A stretch of 64,000 nucleotides of DNA from Mobilisporobacter senegalensis (GTDB taxonomy: Bacteria; Bacillota; Clostridia; Lachnospirales; Lachnospiraceae). Numbering within the stretch: the first letter of the stretch is position 1; each line of letters starts with the position of its first letter. The DNA lies in NCBI RefSeq assembly GCF_003752155.1, contig NZ_RJVG01000003.1, positions 248,001 to 312,000 of the forward strand. Direction: 5' to 3'. Shown here piece after piece: positions 18,510 to 28,835 of the stretch. The notes below the pieces were generated by a model, which had not been told where the DNA came from, made no database searches, and worked only from the letters and a program-made list of their open reading frames with translations. Position numbers and translations under genes: made by a program.

Positions 18510-19802
18510 TTAACGCCTATGGGCCAGTTCTTTTATTACATCATTCCAATCAAGATCACATTCAGCCATTAATACCATCATATGATATAAAAAATCTGAA
18601 ATTTCATATTTCAATTCTTCTGCATCTGGATTCTTGGCAGCAATTACGATCTCTGTTGCTTCTTCACCACATTTTTTAAGAATCTTATCAATTCCTTTGT
18701 CAAACAAATAATTTGTATAAGAACCTTCTTTGGGATTGTTCTTCCGATCTATAATCGTGTCATAGATATCTTGAAATACAGCTAATGGATTCGTCTCATT
18801 GTATTCTTTCCTGACAAGGTCTGTATAAAAACAAGTTTTGTTTCCCGTATGACAAGCCGCACCAATCTGCTTTACTTTCGCTAATATCGTGTCTTTGTCA
18901 CAATCTAAACTTAAAGATTTCACATATTGAAAATGTCCGGAAGTTAACCCTTTTGTCCATAATTCATTTCTACTTCTGCTATAATAAGTCATTTTCCCTG
19001 TAGAAACAGTCATATTGTAGGATTCTTCATTCATATAGGCTAACATTAAAACTTCACTGGTTTTATAATCCTGTACTACTACAGGAATCAATCCATCTTG
19101 ATTTTGTTTAAATTCACTAAATTTCATAGAACTTTCAAATGTATTCATTAAAACATCTTTATTCTTTAATGCTATTTTAGCTTTCATCATATCTTTACTA
19201 TCCACTAAGGCTAAACTATTCACTTCATTATTTTCAAAATAATTCGTTGCGACTCCAAGTACATTATTCATTGTTATCAATTCATATAGATCATTCTTTG
19301 AAAGGGAATCCCGAATCAATATGGGTAATGCAATTTTTTGAATTAACTGCTTCATGGATTCTGTAACTGAAATATGTTTCAACATGAGCCCGCAAACGCC
19401 TTTTTCTCTATATTCGTTTGCCAGCTCTTGTGTCAGTGTTTCATTATTATCTACTTCAATAATTATTTTATCTGTTCCAAACCGGTCTGCTGCTTCCTTG
19501 ATGACTGAGTTTTCTTGTATTAAGGAATTCTTTATAAGAACTTTATTCGCACCGGTATATAAAGCTTTTTTAATATCTTCAAAGCGGCTTACATAAAGAC
19601 CAATATTTAAGGGTATATCAATTTGTTTTGTAATTGCTTTTGCAACCCTTAATAATTTTTCTTTTGATCCATCATCCTTTGAATAATCATATATTAAGAT
19701 TTCATCTGCTCCTGAATTATCATAATTAATTGCAAGGCGGATTATATTAGCCTCCAACTCATTCTGGGCATCAATATAAGAAATTATCTTTTTATAAGAC
19801 AT
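18510..19802 (-). CDS. hisIE: HisF-like/HisI/HisE fusion protein
   Basis: A 430-residue three-part protein. Residues about 1-210 look like a HisA/HisF barrel ([54 protein letters not shown]) but the glycine-rich phosphate motif GGGIR reads GLYVS and parts of the barrel are missing. Residues 215-325 are HisI, phosphoribosyl-AMP cyclohydrolase, with [25 protein letters not shown] (metal ligands). Residues 335-430 are HisE, phosphoribosyl-ATP pyrophosphatase, with [15 protein letters not shown] and [14 protein letters not shown]. Steps 2 and 3 of histidine synthesis are thus present; the barrel is probably not an active HisF. Last gene of the his operon, start 2 bases from the hisA stop. Confidence 0.88.
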   Translation of the reverse strand: MSYKKIISYIDAQNELEANIIRLAINYDNSGADEILIYDYSKDDGSKEKLLRVAKAITKQIDIPLNIGLYVSRFEDIKKALYTGANKVLIKNSLIQENSVIKEAADRFGTDKIIIEVDNNETLTQELANEYREKGVCGLMLKHISVTESMKQLIQKIALPILIRDSLSKNDLYELITMNNVLGVATNYFENNEVNSLALVDSKDMMKAKIALKNKDVLMNTFESSMKFSEFKQNQDGLIPVVVQDYKTSEVLMLAYMNEESYNMTVSTGKMTYYSRSRNELWTKGLTSGHFQYVKSLSLDCDKDTILAKVKQIGAACHTGNKTCFYTDLVRKEYNETNPLAVFQDIYDTIIDRKNNPKEGSYTNYLFDKGIDKILKKCGEEATEIVIAAKNPDAEELKYEISDFLYHMMVLMAECDLDWNDVIKELAHRR

Positions 19803-19804
19803 TG

Positions 19805-20530
19805 TTATTCTCCTTTTTCAAAAAGCTCAATAGCATCTTTTAAATCAAATCGTTTCTCATATAGAGCTTTCCCGATAATTGTTCCTTGAACATTAATATC
19901 TGTTAATTTTTCCAGGTCTTTTAATGATGAAATTCCTCCTGAAGCAATGATATCCACTCCAGTAGCATCTACCATTACCCGGGTATGCTCAATATTAGGT
20001 CCCTGTAACATTCCGTCTTTCGATATATCTGTATATATAATTGTTTTTACACCTATTTCTTTCATCTGCAATCCTAAGGTAACAGCATTATAATTACTTA
20101 CTTTCTCCCAGCCTTCAATTGCAACCATTCCATCTTTCGCATCGATTCCTATTACGATTCTGTCTGCACCAAAATTGCTGATTGCTTCTTTTATGAAAGC
20201 AGGATTCTCTACCGCCTTTGTTCCAATAATCACTCTTGCCACACCAAGGTTTAATTTACTTTCAATATCGTTAATGGTCCGAATACCTCCTCCAACCTGA
20301 ATTGGTACAGAAACTTCATTCACGATTTCTTTAATGGTATCTTCATTTACAGAACGTCCTGCTAATGCCCCATCTAAATCTACAAGATGAATATATGTTG
20401 CTCCCATTGCCTCCCATTGTTTTGCTACTTTGGATGGTGTTTGTGAATAGATCTCAACGTCGTGAAATTGACCTTGCCTTAATCTGACACATTGTCCGTT
20501 CTTAATATCTATTGCAGGATATAATTGCAT
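19805..20530 (-). CDS. hisA: Phosphoribosylformimino-AICAR-phosphate isomerase HisA
   Basis: TIM-barrel isomerase (ProFAR isomerase), step 4 of histidine synthesis. The 241-residue protein begins [20 protein letters not shown] with the catalytic first aspartate, has VDLDGALAG, the phosphate motif [14 protein letters not shown] and the second catalytic region [14 protein letters not shown] followed by IASGGISS. Full length. Lies 15 bases after hisB and 2 before the HisIE fusion gene. Confidence 0.96.
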   Translation of the reverse strand: MQLYPAIDIKNGQCVRLRQGQFHDVEIYSQTPSKVAKQWEAMGATYIHLVDLDGALAGRSVNEDTIKEIVNEVSVPIQVGGGIRTINDIESKLNLGVARVIIGTKAVENPAFIKEAISNFGADRIVIGIDAKDGMVAIEGWEKVSNYNAVTLGLQMKEIGVKTIIYTDISKDGMLQGPNIEHTRVMVDATGVDIIASGGISSLKDLEKLTDINVQGTIIGKALYEKRFDLKDAIELFEKGE

Positions 20531-20545
20531 ATAAACACCTCTTTC

Positions 20546-21136
20546 TTATAATGTACCTTTTGTGGAAAGAACTTCTGTAATTCTATCATCATATTTTGTA
20601 GCTTCATCTAATGCTTTGGCAAATGCTTTGAACATTGCTTCAATTATATGATGATTATTCGCTCCATCAAGCATCTTTATATGTAAATTCATGCCTGCAG
20701 AATAAGAAACTGCGTAAAAGAATTCTTTGACCATCTCTGTATCCATATAACCTACCCTGTCAGCAGTAAATTCACCATTATAAACAAGGTATGGTCTTCC
20801 AGAAAGATCAAGGGCACATAATACTAAAGCTTCATCCATTGGTAATATAAAGGATCCATATCTTTTTATTCCTTTTTTGTCACCCAGGGCTTCTTTTAAT
20901 GCTTCTCCCAAGACAATCCCTATATCTTCTATTGTATGATGGGAATCTACATATAAGTCACCTTTGGCCACTAAATTCATATTGAAAAATCCATGTCTTG
21001 TAAAGCTATGAAGCATATGATCAAAGAAACCAATCCCTGTATCAATTTGAGCTTTTCCAGTTCCATCAATATTAAATTCCAAATGAATATCTGTTTCATT
21101 TGTTTTACGATTTCTTATTGCTATTCTTTCAGTCAT
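20546..21136 (-). CDS. hisB: Imidazoleglycerol-phosphate dehydratase HisB
   Basis: Manganese-dependent dehydratase, step 6 of histidine synthesis. A 196-residue monofunctional protein with the repeats HHTIEDIGIVLGEAL (residues about 70-84) and NNHHIIEAMFKAFAKAL (about 165-181), and the N-terminal DTGIGFFDHMLHSFTRHG. No histidinol-phosphate phosphatase domain is attached. AAGGAAG precedes the ATG. Co-oriented between hisD and hisA. Confidence 0.96.
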   Translation of the reverse strand: MTERIAIRNRKTNETDIHLEFNIDGTGKAQIDTGIGFFDHMLHSFTRHGFFNMNLVAKGDLYVDSHHTIEDIGIVLGEALKEALGDKKGIKRYGSFILPMDEALVLCALDLSGRPYLVYNGEFTADRVGYMDTEMVKEFFYAVSYSAGMNLHIKMLDGANNHHIIEAMFKAFAKALDEATKYDDRITEVLSTKGTL

Positions 21137-21182
21137 ATGTTTTCCCTTCCTTCTAATATTTGATTTAATGTCAAAGCTCTTT

Positions 21183-22475
21183 TTATTTTTCGAACCTTAC
21201 TGCAATTGAATTGGCATGAGCAGTAAGCCTTTCAGCATTTGCAAATGTAATAATATCTTTATGGATTGGTTCAAGAGCTTCTCTTGAATAAGAGATGATA
21301 CTTGATTTTTTTATAAAATCATCTACGCTAAGTGGTGAGAAGAATTTCGCAGTTCCATTCGTTGGAAGTACATGATTTGGTCCTGCAAAATAATCACCAA
21401 GTGGCTCACTACTATATTCCCCAAGGAAAATTGCTCCTGCATTTTTTATCTTGGTCATTATATGAAAAGGATCTTTCGTAATGATCTCAAGATGTTCCGA
21501 AGCGATTTCATTCGCTACTTCTATGGATTCCTCTATGGTGTCTGTAAGTAAAATATAACCAAAATTATCTAAAGATTTCACGATAATCTCTTTTCTTGAC
21601 AATATTTTAATGAATTCATCTACCTCTTGTGACACTTTATCTGCTAATTCTACACTTGTAGTAACAAGAATGGAAGATGCCAATTCATCATGCTCAGCCT
21701 GTGATAAAAGATCGGCAGCAATATATCTTGGATTGGCTGTTTCATCAGCGATCACAAGAATTTCACTTGGTCCTGCTATGGAATCAATGCTTACATGGCC
21801 ATATACTGCTTTTTTAGCAAGGGCAACATAAATGTTACCAGGTCCAACGATTTTATCCACTTTTTGAATACTTTGTGTTCCATGAGCCAATGCTGCAATC
21901 GCCTGGGCTCCACCAACTTTATAAATTTCAGTCACTCCGGCTTCTTTAGCGGCAACTAAAGTTCCTGGATATACTTTACCATCCTTATCTGGAGGCGTTG
22001 TCATTGCAATCCGTTCTACCCCTGCTACTTTTGCCGGAATTACATTCATTAGTACAGAAGAAGGATAAGCAGCTTTTCCACCGGGAACATATACTCCAAC
22101 ACTTTCTAACGGCGTGACTTTCTGTCCAAGAATAGTTCCGTTTGGTGCGCTGTCAAACCAACTATATTGTTTCTGCTTCCCATGATAATCAAGAATATTT
22201 TCTTTTGCTCTTCGAATAACTTCTACAAGTGTAGAATCAACGGCTTGATAAGCTTCTTCTATTTCTTCTTGTGTTACTCTTATGTTACCGGCGTTTATGA
22301 ATGCACCATCAAATTTCTGTGTATAATCAAATAAAGCCTTATCTTTCTTCTCTTTTACCTGATTAATTATATCAGTAACCTTATCTGCATATTCCTCGTA
22401 TTGGTTGGGGCTGCGTTTTAATAAATCTTCTATTAGATTCTTCTTAGATTCTTCATTTAATTTAATGATCCTCAT
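21183..22475 (-). CDS. hisD: Histidinol dehydrogenase HisD
   Basis: Zinc- and NAD-dependent enzyme for the last two steps of histidine synthesis. About 430 residues, with YVPGGKAAYPSSVLMNVIPAKVAGV, KVGGAQAIAALAHGTQS, the signature GPGNIYVALAKKAVYG...DSIAGPSEILVIAD and the C-terminal GAIFLGEYSSEPLGDYFAGPNHVLPT with active-site histidines. The frame opens at 22499 but GGGAGG 6 bases upstream of the ATG at 22475 marks the start (MRIIKLNEE). Follows hisG by 24 bases. Confidence 0.96.
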   Translation of the reverse strand: MRIIKLNEESKKNLIEDLLKRSPNQYEEYADKVTDIINQVKEKKDKALFDYTQKFDGAFINAGNIRVTQEEIEEAYQAVDSTLVEVIRRAKENILDYHGKQKQYSWFDSAPNGTILGQKVTPLESVGVYVPGGKAAYPSSVLMNVIPAKVAGVERIAMTTPPDKDGKVYPGTLVAAKEAGVTEIYKVGGAQAIAALAHGTQSIQKVDKIVGPGNIYVALAKKAVYGHVSIDSIAGPSEILVIADETANPRYIAADLLSQAEHDELASSILVTTSVELADKVSQEVDEFIKILSRKEIIVKSLDNFGYILLTDTIEESIEVANEIASEHLEIITKDPFHIMTKIKNAGAIFLGEYSSEPLGDYFAGPNHVLPTNGTAKFFSPLSVDDFIKKSSIISYSREALEPIHKDIITFANAERLTAHANSIAVRFEK

Positions 22476-22499
22476 AATATTCCTCCCAGTAAAGAACAA

Positions 22500-23141
22500 C
22501 TATCCAGTAATAATATTCTTTAAATCGTTCATAATCTTAGTGATTCTTTCATGTTCCATTTTCATGCTTACCTGGTTTACTACTACCCTTGCTGATAATG
22601 GACAGATCTCTTCTAACACTTCCAGCCCATTATCACGCAGTGTAGATCCTGTCTCAACGATATCTACAATTACTTCTGATAATCCAACAATAGGTGCCAA
22701 TTCAATGGAGCCATTCAGTTTAATAATCTCAACTGTCTGATGTTTCCTATTATAAAAATAATCTTTTGCAATATTAGGGTATTTTGTTGCAACCCGGATA
22801 AGTTCCCCGTGATGTAATAACTCTTTCGCTTCCTTTGGTCCTGCAACGCACATTCTGCATTTACCCAGACCTAAGTCGACAACTTCATATAGTTTTCTGC
22901 CTTCTTCCAGGATTGTATCCTTTCCCACAACTCCTATATCAGCAGCACCATATTCTACATAAGTCGGTACATCTGTAGCTTTCGCCAGAAAGAATTTTAA
23001 TTTTAATTCTTCATTTACAAAAATTAATTTTCTGGAATCCGGATCTTTCATCTCTTCACAGGTAATTCCGATCTGTTCGAGCAATTCTAATGTTTTATTA
23101 GCTAAACGTCCTTTGGCAAGGGCGAATGTTAAATATCTCAT
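22500..23141 (-). CDS. hisG: ATP phosphoribosyltransferase catalytic subunit HisG (short form)
   Basis: Catalyses the first, committed step of histidine synthesis. At 213 residues it is the short HisG that lacks the C-terminal regulatory domain and depends on HisZ, which is encoded just upstream. Signatures: [10 protein letters not shown] at the N-terminus, [15 protein letters not shown] near 67, and ADI-type C-terminal [20 protein letters not shown] near 155. CAGGAGG precedes the ATG. Confidence 0.96.
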   Translation of the reverse strand: MRYLTFALAKGRLANKTLELLEQIGITCEEMKDPDSRKLIFVNEELKLKFFLAKATDVPTYVEYGAADIGVVGKDTILEEGRKLYEVVDLGLGKCRMCVAGPKEAKELLHHGELIRVATKYPNIAKDYFYNRKHQTVEIIKLNGSIELAPIVGLSEVIVDIVETGSTLRDNGLEVLEEICPLSARVVVNQVSMKMEHERITKIMNDLKNIITG

Positions 23142-23227
23142 ATTTAACCTCCTGAACTAAGTAGACTAAAGGCTTACTTGACTTGATTTAGCACTCTCTA
23201 TAAATATGAAAACTTTTTACAATTATT

Positions 23228-24484
23228 TCATTCAAAATCTTTAAATCTTGCATCCTTAATCGTATCCGTTTGCAAGTCTATTACTTTAATAAGATTATCT
23301 TCCTTAATATATAAAACGCCTCCGATTCCATGGACTTTTCCATAATTCATATAATCCTGGATATCATGGACTGGATTTTTTAAAAGTAATTCGACATTCA
23401 TACCATCGTTTCTAAAATGTGTCGCAAGATTTATGGCAAAACTTCGATAATCTGTTTCATATAGAATTAATGTATTCCTGTCTTCAATTGGAATCTCTAT
23501 CTTCTGTCTTGAAAGAGCTATCATTAATTGATTGGTCACTATTGCAACTCCAATGGCTGGAGCATCTTTTCCGAACTGTCTCACAAGATTATCATATCGG
23601 CCTCCCGTGGCAATGGCATCCCCGGTTCCATAAGTATATGCTCTGAATATGATACCGGTATAGTAGTTATATTTGCTCAACATACCAAGATCAAATGTAA
23701 CATAATCACCATAGCCATAAGTAACTAATATATCATACAGTTCTTCCAATCGTTCAATAGCCTTTAAAGCTCTTTCATTCTTTGTCATTGTTTTAGCGCT
23801 TATCAGGTTTTCTATATTACCAAACAATTTAGGAAGCTGTAAGAATACTTCTTTTAGTTCTTTTGTAATGTCTTTGCTGGAAACTAAAGCTTCCACTCCA
23901 AACAAATTCTTATTCTCAATTAAGATACGAAGCTGTTCTACTTCCTCTTCTTCAAACTTTGCTTCTTCTGCCAGACCTTTAAAGAAATCTGCCTGACCTA
24001 TCTCTAGCTGAAATTCTTTTAATCCTGCATCTAATAAACAGGATATGGTAAGAGCTATCATTTCTGCATCTGCTTCTACTGTATCATCATTGATCAATTC
24101 TGCCCCTAATTGAGTGGTTTCCTTTAATTTGCCCTGATAGCTGGTATTATTAATAAAGGTATTCTGAGTATAACAAAGTCTGATTGGAAGTTTTTCATCT
24201 TTATAATACTTTGCCGCACAACGTGCAATAGATGGAGTAATATCAGGTCTAAGTACAAGGGTATTCCCGTCCCTGTCAAAAAATTTATACATTTCCTTAG
24301 AAGCTATGGTCCCTCTCTCTTTATTAAATATATCAAAGAATTCAAAAGTAGGAGTTTGTATATCTTTAAAGCCATAGAGACTCATAACCTGATGCATATT
24401 GTTTTCAAGTAATAATTTTCTTTGGCATTCACTATTATAGATATCTCTTACACCTTCTGGCGTATGCAATATTTTTTCAATCAT
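23228..24484 (-). CDS. hisZ: ATP phosphoribosyltransferase regulatory subunit HisZ
   Basis: A 418-residue paralogue of histidyl-tRNA synthetase that forms the allosteric partner of short HisG. It has class II motifs (TPTFEFFDIFN, VLRPDITPSIARCAA, YNYYTGIIFRAYTYGTG, GGRYDNLVRQFG) but the C-terminal region is too short for an anticodon-binding domain and it lies first in a his operon, so HisZ fits better than HisS. The 86-base gap to hisG includes a small AAGTA/TACTT inverted repeat. Confidence 0.93.
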   Translation of the reverse strand: MIEKILHTPEGVRDIYNSECQRKLLLENNMHQVMSLYGFKDIQTPTFEFFDIFNKERGTIASKEMYKFFDRDGNTLVLRPDITPSIARCAAKYYKDEKLPIRLCYTQNTFINNTSYQGKLKETTQLGAELINDDTVEADAEMIALTISCLLDAGLKEFQLEIGQADFFKGLAEEAKFEEEEVEQLRILIENKNLFGVEALVSSKDITKELKEVFLQLPKLFGNIENLISAKTMTKNERALKAIERLEELYDILVTYGYGDYVTFDLGMLSKYNYYTGIIFRAYTYGTGDAIATGGRYDNLVRQFGKDAPAIGVAIVTNQLMIALSRQKIEIPIEDRNTLILYETDYRSFAINLATHFRNDGMNVELLLKNPVHDIQDYMNYGKVHGIGGVLYIKEDNLIKVIDLQTDTIKDARFKDFE

Positions 24485-24533
24485 ATTACTACCTCACAAA
24501 TTCGTTTATAAATTTAACATTTCACTATGTATC

Positions 24534-24576
24534 TTCATTTAGCCTTTGTTCTCTGAACTATGTATGAGTAAATGAA
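24534..24576 (-). promoter_or_regulatory. Hairpin in the his operon leader
   Basis: The roughly 150-base leader between the promoter and hisZ holds a pairing TTCATTTA with TAAATGAA around a 27-base loop. No T-box consensus, no run of histidine codons and no following T tract were seen, so any role in control is unproved. Confidence 0.3.
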
Positions 24577-24644
24577 ATATAATATTTACTTTACTGCGTC
24601 AGTGTGATAATCTGATAATTCGCTACCATGATAAATATTTACTT

Positions 24645-24673
24645 ATTATAACGAATCTGAAAAAAGTTGTCAA
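24645..24673 (-). promoter_or_regulatory. Consensus sigma-A promoter of the his operon
   Basis: Perfect TTGACA and TATAAT separated by 17 bases on the minus strand, just behind the recU stop codon. Predicted start near 24638, about 154 bases before hisZ. Confidence 0.88.
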
Positions 24674-24681
24674 TCATTTAA

Positions 24682-25221
24682 TTATTTTTCTTGTCTATTC
24701 TCAAGATCTGAGTTTAATAATTCAAGATAATGTACAAAAACACCATTATGAGTAGATATCTGATAATATGGATCTAATTCTTCGAATTTAAAACTTTTCC
24801 TGCCTCCGTTCATGGCTCTGTTCCAAAACTCATATAAATTTTGGAAGGTCAAATAATAAAATACATCCTTTGCAGAAAAATAAATCAGAACAAATGATAT
24901 CCCGCCTTGTTCCTCAAATTCTTTCATGAATTCTATCTGGTGTCCATGTATATTCTGCAGAGGGAATGTGCTCGTCGCAGTTTCTTTTGCATCAAAGCAA
25001 ACTGGGATTCCCTGTACAGAGCCAATATAGTCCACCGTGCTCTTCTGCTCAAAATAAGCTAATGTAATATGTCTGTTATCCTTATCTATATTGATTGGTT
25101 TAATGGGAGTTGGTATTTTCTGTATCAATGCCAACTTATTGCTGCGATATTTTTCATTTGTCAGATTAATTAATTCTTCTAAAGTAGACCCTCTAAGTCC
25201 CCTGGAATTCCATGAAGGCAT
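24682..25221 (-). CDS. recU: Holliday junction resolvase RecU
   Basis: Firmicute-type Holliday junction resolvase acting in recombination and chromosome segregation. The 179-residue protein starts with the typical NSRGLRGSTLEELINLTNEKY, carries the nuclease core STVDYIGSVQGIPVCFDAKET (Asp and Lys of the D-x-K-like site), then HGHQIEFMKEFEEQGGISFVLIYF and ends with VHYLELLNSDL. Length and motifs match the family, so it appears intact. Unlike Bacillus, no penicillin-binding protein gene is next to it. Confidence 0.94.
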   Translation of the reverse strand: MPSWNSRGLRGSTLEELINLTNEKYRSNKLALIQKIPTPIKPINIDKDNRHITLAYFEQKSTVDYIGSVQGIPVCFDAKETATSTFPLQNIHGHQIEFMKEFEEQGGISFVLIYFSAKDVFYYLTFQNLYEFWNRAMNGGRKSFKFEELDPYYQISTHNGVFVHYLELLNSDLENRQEK

Positions 25222-25278
25222 CTCCTTACTCCCCTTTCCTTTTTATGAATAATTCCTATTTAAATACTGTAAAACAGT

Positions 25279-26238
25279 TTAAAATATATCATTCTTTATC
25301 CTGGAAAATTGATCTGGTAATTCAGCTATAAATTCTTTCCCTGATAAATATGAAAATTCATTCTTAAATTCAGGGAAAATCAACTTATAGGAATGAAGCA
25401 GCTGATATTCTAAATGATAATTTTTCTTAAAAAATTCATTTACAGTTCGATTACCATATTTAAAATCCCCTATAATCGGATGATCTATACTTGATAAATG
25501 GGCCCTGATCTGGTGTGAGCGGCCAGTAATCAGTTTCACTTCAAGAAGAGAATGTTCGCTGTTTAATTCAAGTGGTTCATATTCCGTTTGAATGAATATT
25601 CCTTCTTTCCTTTTTTCTTTGGTCACAGTCACTTTATTTGTTTTTTTATCTTTCACAAGATAACCTTCAATATATTGTTTCTTTGAAATTGTTCCTTTTA
25701 CAATACATTTATAATATTTATGAATACTTCTATCACGAAAAACTTCTGCCATAGTTTGCAGAGAAGTCAATGTTTTGCCGGCGACTACAATACCACTTGT
25801 ATTCCGGTCCAAACGATTACAAATGCCAGGTTTAAAACTTTTTAAATCATTTTCTGTTATTTGTCCTGTATCTAAAAGATAGGATATGATATGTTCCACT
25901 AATGAAACATCCTCTTTTGAAGCTTTTTGAGATAGCAGGCCGGTTGGTTTATTAATGATAAGTATATTCTTATCCTCATATATGATATTTAAATTATGGG
26001 ATACTTTATCTACTTTTAATTCACTGAATTTATCAACAGTTTCATCTGCTAAGAATAATTTGATTTCGTCATCCATATTCAGTTTTTCAGAGCCATCCGC
26101 TTTTTTTCCATTAAGAGTAATATTTTTTTTACGAAGCATTTTATATATAAAACTTTTCGGTGCCAGATTAAGATATTTACATAATAATTTATCCAGCCTC
26201 TGTCCTGCTTCATTCACTGATACATTTATAATCTTCAA
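25279..26238 (-). CDS. RluA-family pseudouridine synthase
   Basis: Isomerises specific uridines of rRNA (RluC/RluD-like). The 319-residue protein has an N-terminal S4 domain (GQRLDKLLCKYLNLAPKSFIYKMLRKKNITLNGKK), the loop NKPTGLLSQKA and the catalytic motif CNRLDRNTSGIVV with its aspartate near residue 145, then the C-terminal GRSHQIRAHLSSIDHPIIGDFKYG. The site modified cannot be told from sequence. The first codon is TTG at 26238 with AAAGGA 9 bases upstream. Confidence 0.93.
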   Translation of the reverse strand: MKIINVSVNEAGQRLDKLLCKYLNLAPKSFIYKMLRKKNITLNGKKADGSEKLNMDDEIKLFLADETVDKFSELKVDKVSHNLNIIYEDKNILIINKPTGLLSQKASKEDVSLVEHIISYLLDTGQITENDLKSFKPGICNRLDRNTSGIVVAGKTLTSLQTMAEVFRDRSIHKYYKCIVKGTISKKQYIEGYLVKDKKTNKVTVTKEKRKEGIFIQTEYEPLELNSEHSLLEVKLITGRSHQIRAHLSSIDHPIIGDFKYGNRTVNEFFKKNYHLEYQLLHSYKLIFPEFKNEFSYLSGKEFIAELPDQFSRIKNDIF

Positions 26239-26273
26239 AATAAAAATTCCTTTCTGCAGATCAAACAGTCATT

Positions 26274-26831
26274 CTATATTCCATAAGTTAAAATATGGTT
26301 CTTCATATTTTCTAATACTGTTTTATTACTTGTATTCCCATCTATGGTACTTATTCGATTGATAAATGTCTTATAATCACTAAAAATTTTAACATGGCAA
26401 TGATAATCCTGATTTTTCATTACTTTACTGAGATAATTTTCAATATAATTTATATCTTGTTTTTCTTTTTTTGTTATTCCGATTATATTATCTTCCGTAA
26501 TAAACATGAAATCAAGATTCATTACTTTCTCTGTTGAAGTCAATACAAGATCTGTTAAAAGAATGGAATCACTTGTGATATATTTTTCAACTTCTTTCAT
26601 TTTTTCCAAAGAAACTGTTTTAAATGGTGCAACTACAATAAATGAAGTAAAAGCTTTCGATGCCGGAAGGACCATTAAAACAGCTATTATAGTGAAAACA
26701 TTATTCTTTTGCTCATTATTTAGATAATAACCAATCACATAGATTATAATCGCAATTAATAATAAACCAATGGATAAACCAAGTTGAAATATTTTTTTCT
26801 TTTTTATATATCCATACGTACCTTTTTTCAT
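26274..26831 (-). CDS. Small two-span membrane protein of unknown function
   Basis: I do not recognise this 185-residue protein. It has a basic N-terminus (GTYGYIKKKKIF), two hydrophobic spans at about residues 15-36 and 44-66, then a soluble cytosolic-looking C-terminal part of about 115 residues with VAPFKTVSLEKMKEVEKY and DLVLTSTEKVMNLDFMFITEDNIIG. The frame opens 5 codons earlier but AAGGAG lies 5 bases before the ATG at 26831. It sits between the ygiQ and rluA-type genes with short gaps and is probably part of the same transcript. Confidence 0.7.
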   Translation of the reverse strand: MKKGTYGYIKKKKIFQLGLSIGLLLIAIIIYVIGYYLNNEQKNNVFTIIAVLMVLPASKAFTSFIVVAPFKTVSLEKMKEVEKYITSDSILLTDLVLTSTEKVMNLDFMFITEDNIIGITKKEKQDINYIENYLSKVMKNQDYHCHVKIFSDYKTFINRISTIDGNTSNKTVLENMKNHILTYGI

Positions 26832-26862
26832 ATATACTCCTTGCATTCATTAGAAACTTATC

Positions 26863-28821
26863 TTATTTTCTTTTTATATTCCTATTAGAATTTTTATTTA
26901 CAGCAGTCTTATTTCTCAGGTTTTTATTTCTTGTATCTTCATTTCTCGTATTTTTACTTTTTGTCCTTTTTTCTTCCATACTTTTACCGGAATGTTTCTT
27001 TCCTGTATTTTTATTTGAACCAAATTTCCTTGGTTTGATTAAACAGTTCTTATCAAATCCGATTAAATCCGTTCTATTAGCACTTCTTAAAGCTTCTGCC
27101 ACCAAATCATAATTATCAGGATTACGGTATTGAATTAAAGCTCTTTGCATTGCTTTCTCATGAGGGGATTTAGGCACATATACCGGCTCCAAAGTCCTAG
27201 GGTCAAGTTCAGTATAATACATGCACGTGGATATAGTAGATGGTGTAGGATAAAAATCCTGTACCTGCTCCGGCATATAACCTAAATCTCTTAAATATTC
27301 CGCTAATTCAACCGCTTCTTTCATTGTGGAACCAGGATGGGAAGACATCAGATATGGTACCACAAACTGCTTCATCCCCAGCTTTTCATTTGTTTTTTTA
27401 TATTTATTTAAAAAATTTTCATATACAGAATTGTTTGGTTTTCCCATTAGTTTCAAAACATTGTCACTAATATGTTCCGGTGCAACTTTTAATTGGCCGC
27501 TAACATGATGATCGCATAATTCACTCATAAATGTACTATCTTTATCACTAACCAGGTAATCAAAGCGAATTCCTGAACGGATAAATACTTTTTTGACTCT
27601 CGGCAGATTACGAAGTTTTCTAAGTAAAGATAAATAATCTTTATGATCAATATCTAAGTTTTTACAAGGATTTGGAAATAAACATTGTTTATTGGTACAG
27701 GCGCCCTTGGTAAATTGCTTTTTGCAGGCAGCATGTCTGAAATTAGCAGTAGGCCCTCCAACATCGTTGATATATCCCTTAAAATCTTTATCACTGATTA
27801 ATATTTTAGCTTCATTAATAATGGAATCGTGGCTTCTCGTTTGAACAATCCTTCCTTGATGAAACGTTAATGCACAAAAATTACAACCTCCAAAGCATCC
27901 TCTATTGCTTACTAAGCTAAATCTTAATTCATCAATGGCAGGAATTCCGCCAAGTTTTTTATAAACAGGATGGTACTCTCTCACATATGGCAAGGCATAA
28001 ATATCATCCATCTCATCCTCAGTTAATGGTTTTGATGGTGGGTTTTGTACCACATATTCTGTATCTTTATATTTTTCTACAAGTCTTTTCCCTGAAAAAG
28101 GATCTGTATTGATATATTGAAGATAAAAACTTCTGGCAAACTCTTTTTTATCTTTTAATATAGTATCATAAGCAGGAAGAATTATTGGTTCGTAAACAGA
28201 GGATAAATCTTTTGTTTTATAAACTGTTCCATCAATAAATGTAATATCCTGAATATCTATTCCACTGGCTAATGCATCTGCTATTTCGACCATGGATTTT
28301 TCTCCCATGCCATAGGAAATAATATTCGCCCCTGAGTCAAGAAGAATTGATCGTTTTACTTTGTCACTCCAATAATCATAATGAGCTAATCTTCTTAGAC
28401 TTGCTTCTATGCCCCCTATAATAATTGGTATCTTTTTATATACTTTTCTTATTAGGTTACAGTAAACAATGGTAGCCCGGTCAGGTCTCAGACCCATAAT
28501 CCCGCCGGGGGAATAATAGTCTTTTTGCCTTCTTTTTTTGGCAACGGAATAATGATTTACCATTGTATCCATATTTCCGCCACATACCAGGAAACCAAGC
28601 CGGGGTTGTCCCAGGATTGTAATGCTTTCTTCTACTTTCCAGTCTGGCTGGGCTATCATTCCAACTTTATAGCCATAGGATTCTAAGACCCTGCTTATAA
28701 TTGCAGGACCAAAAGAAGGATGGTCTACATACGCATCTCCGATTACAAATACAAAATCAAGCTGCTCCCATCCTCTTATTTTCATATCTTCTTTGCTAAT
28801 TGGCAAAAAATCTTTATTCAT
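26863..28821 (-). CDS. YgiQ-family radical SAM protein
   Basis: A 652-residue radical SAM protein of the YgiQ (UPF0313) family. The N-terminal B12-like domain (about 1-280) contains [12 protein letters not shown]-like and [16 protein letters not shown]; the radical SAM cluster is [19 protein letters not shown] (CxxxCxxC) near residue 305; an extra cysteine group [22 protein letters not shown] follows at about 370, typical for the family. The last 45 residues are a low-complexity Lys/Asn/Arg tail. Its target is not known. RNA-modification genes on both sides make a nucleic-acid role conceivable, but that is context only. Confidence 0.92.
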   Translation of the reverse strand: MNKDFLPISKEDMKIRGWEQLDFVFVIGDAYVDHPSFGPAIISRVLESYGYKVGMIAQPDWKVEESITILGQPRLGFLVCGGNMDTMVNHYSVAKKRRQKDYYSPGGIMGLRPDRATIVYCNLIRKVYKKIPIIIGGIEASLRRLAHYDYWSDKVKRSILLDSGANIISYGMGEKSMVEIADALASGIDIQDITFIDGTVYKTKDLSSVYEPIILPAYDTILKDKKEFARSFYLQYINTDPFSGKRLVEKYKDTEYVVQNPPSKPLTEDEMDDIYALPYVREYHPVYKKLGGIPAIDELRFSLVSNRGCFGGCNFCALTFHQGRIVQTRSHDSIINEAKILISDKDFKGYINDVGGPTANFRHAACKKQFTKGACTNKQCLFPNPCKNLDIDHKDYLSLLRKLRNLPRVKKVFIRSGIRFDYLVSDKDSTFMSELCDHHVSGQLKVAPEHISDNVLKLMGKPNNSVYENFLNKYKKTNEKLGMKQFVVPYLMSSHPGSTMKEAVELAEYLRDLGYMPEQVQDFYPTPSTISTCMYYTELDPRTLEPVYVPKSPHEKAMQRALIQYRNPDNYDLVAEALRSANRTDLIGFDKNCLIKPRKFGSNKNTGKKHSGKSMEEKRTKSKNTRNEDTRNKNLRNKTAVNKNSNRNIKRK

Positions 28822-28835
28822 ATTATTTTATCCTC

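Noticed and set aside
23228-24484. Histidyl-tRNA synthetase HisS
   Set aside because: Although related, it lacks a clear anticodon-binding domain and precedes short hisG in a his operon, which fits HisZ.
24485-24640. T-box or histidine leader peptide before hisZ
   Set aside because: No T-box consensus and no open frame with clustered His codons; only a loose hairpin is present.
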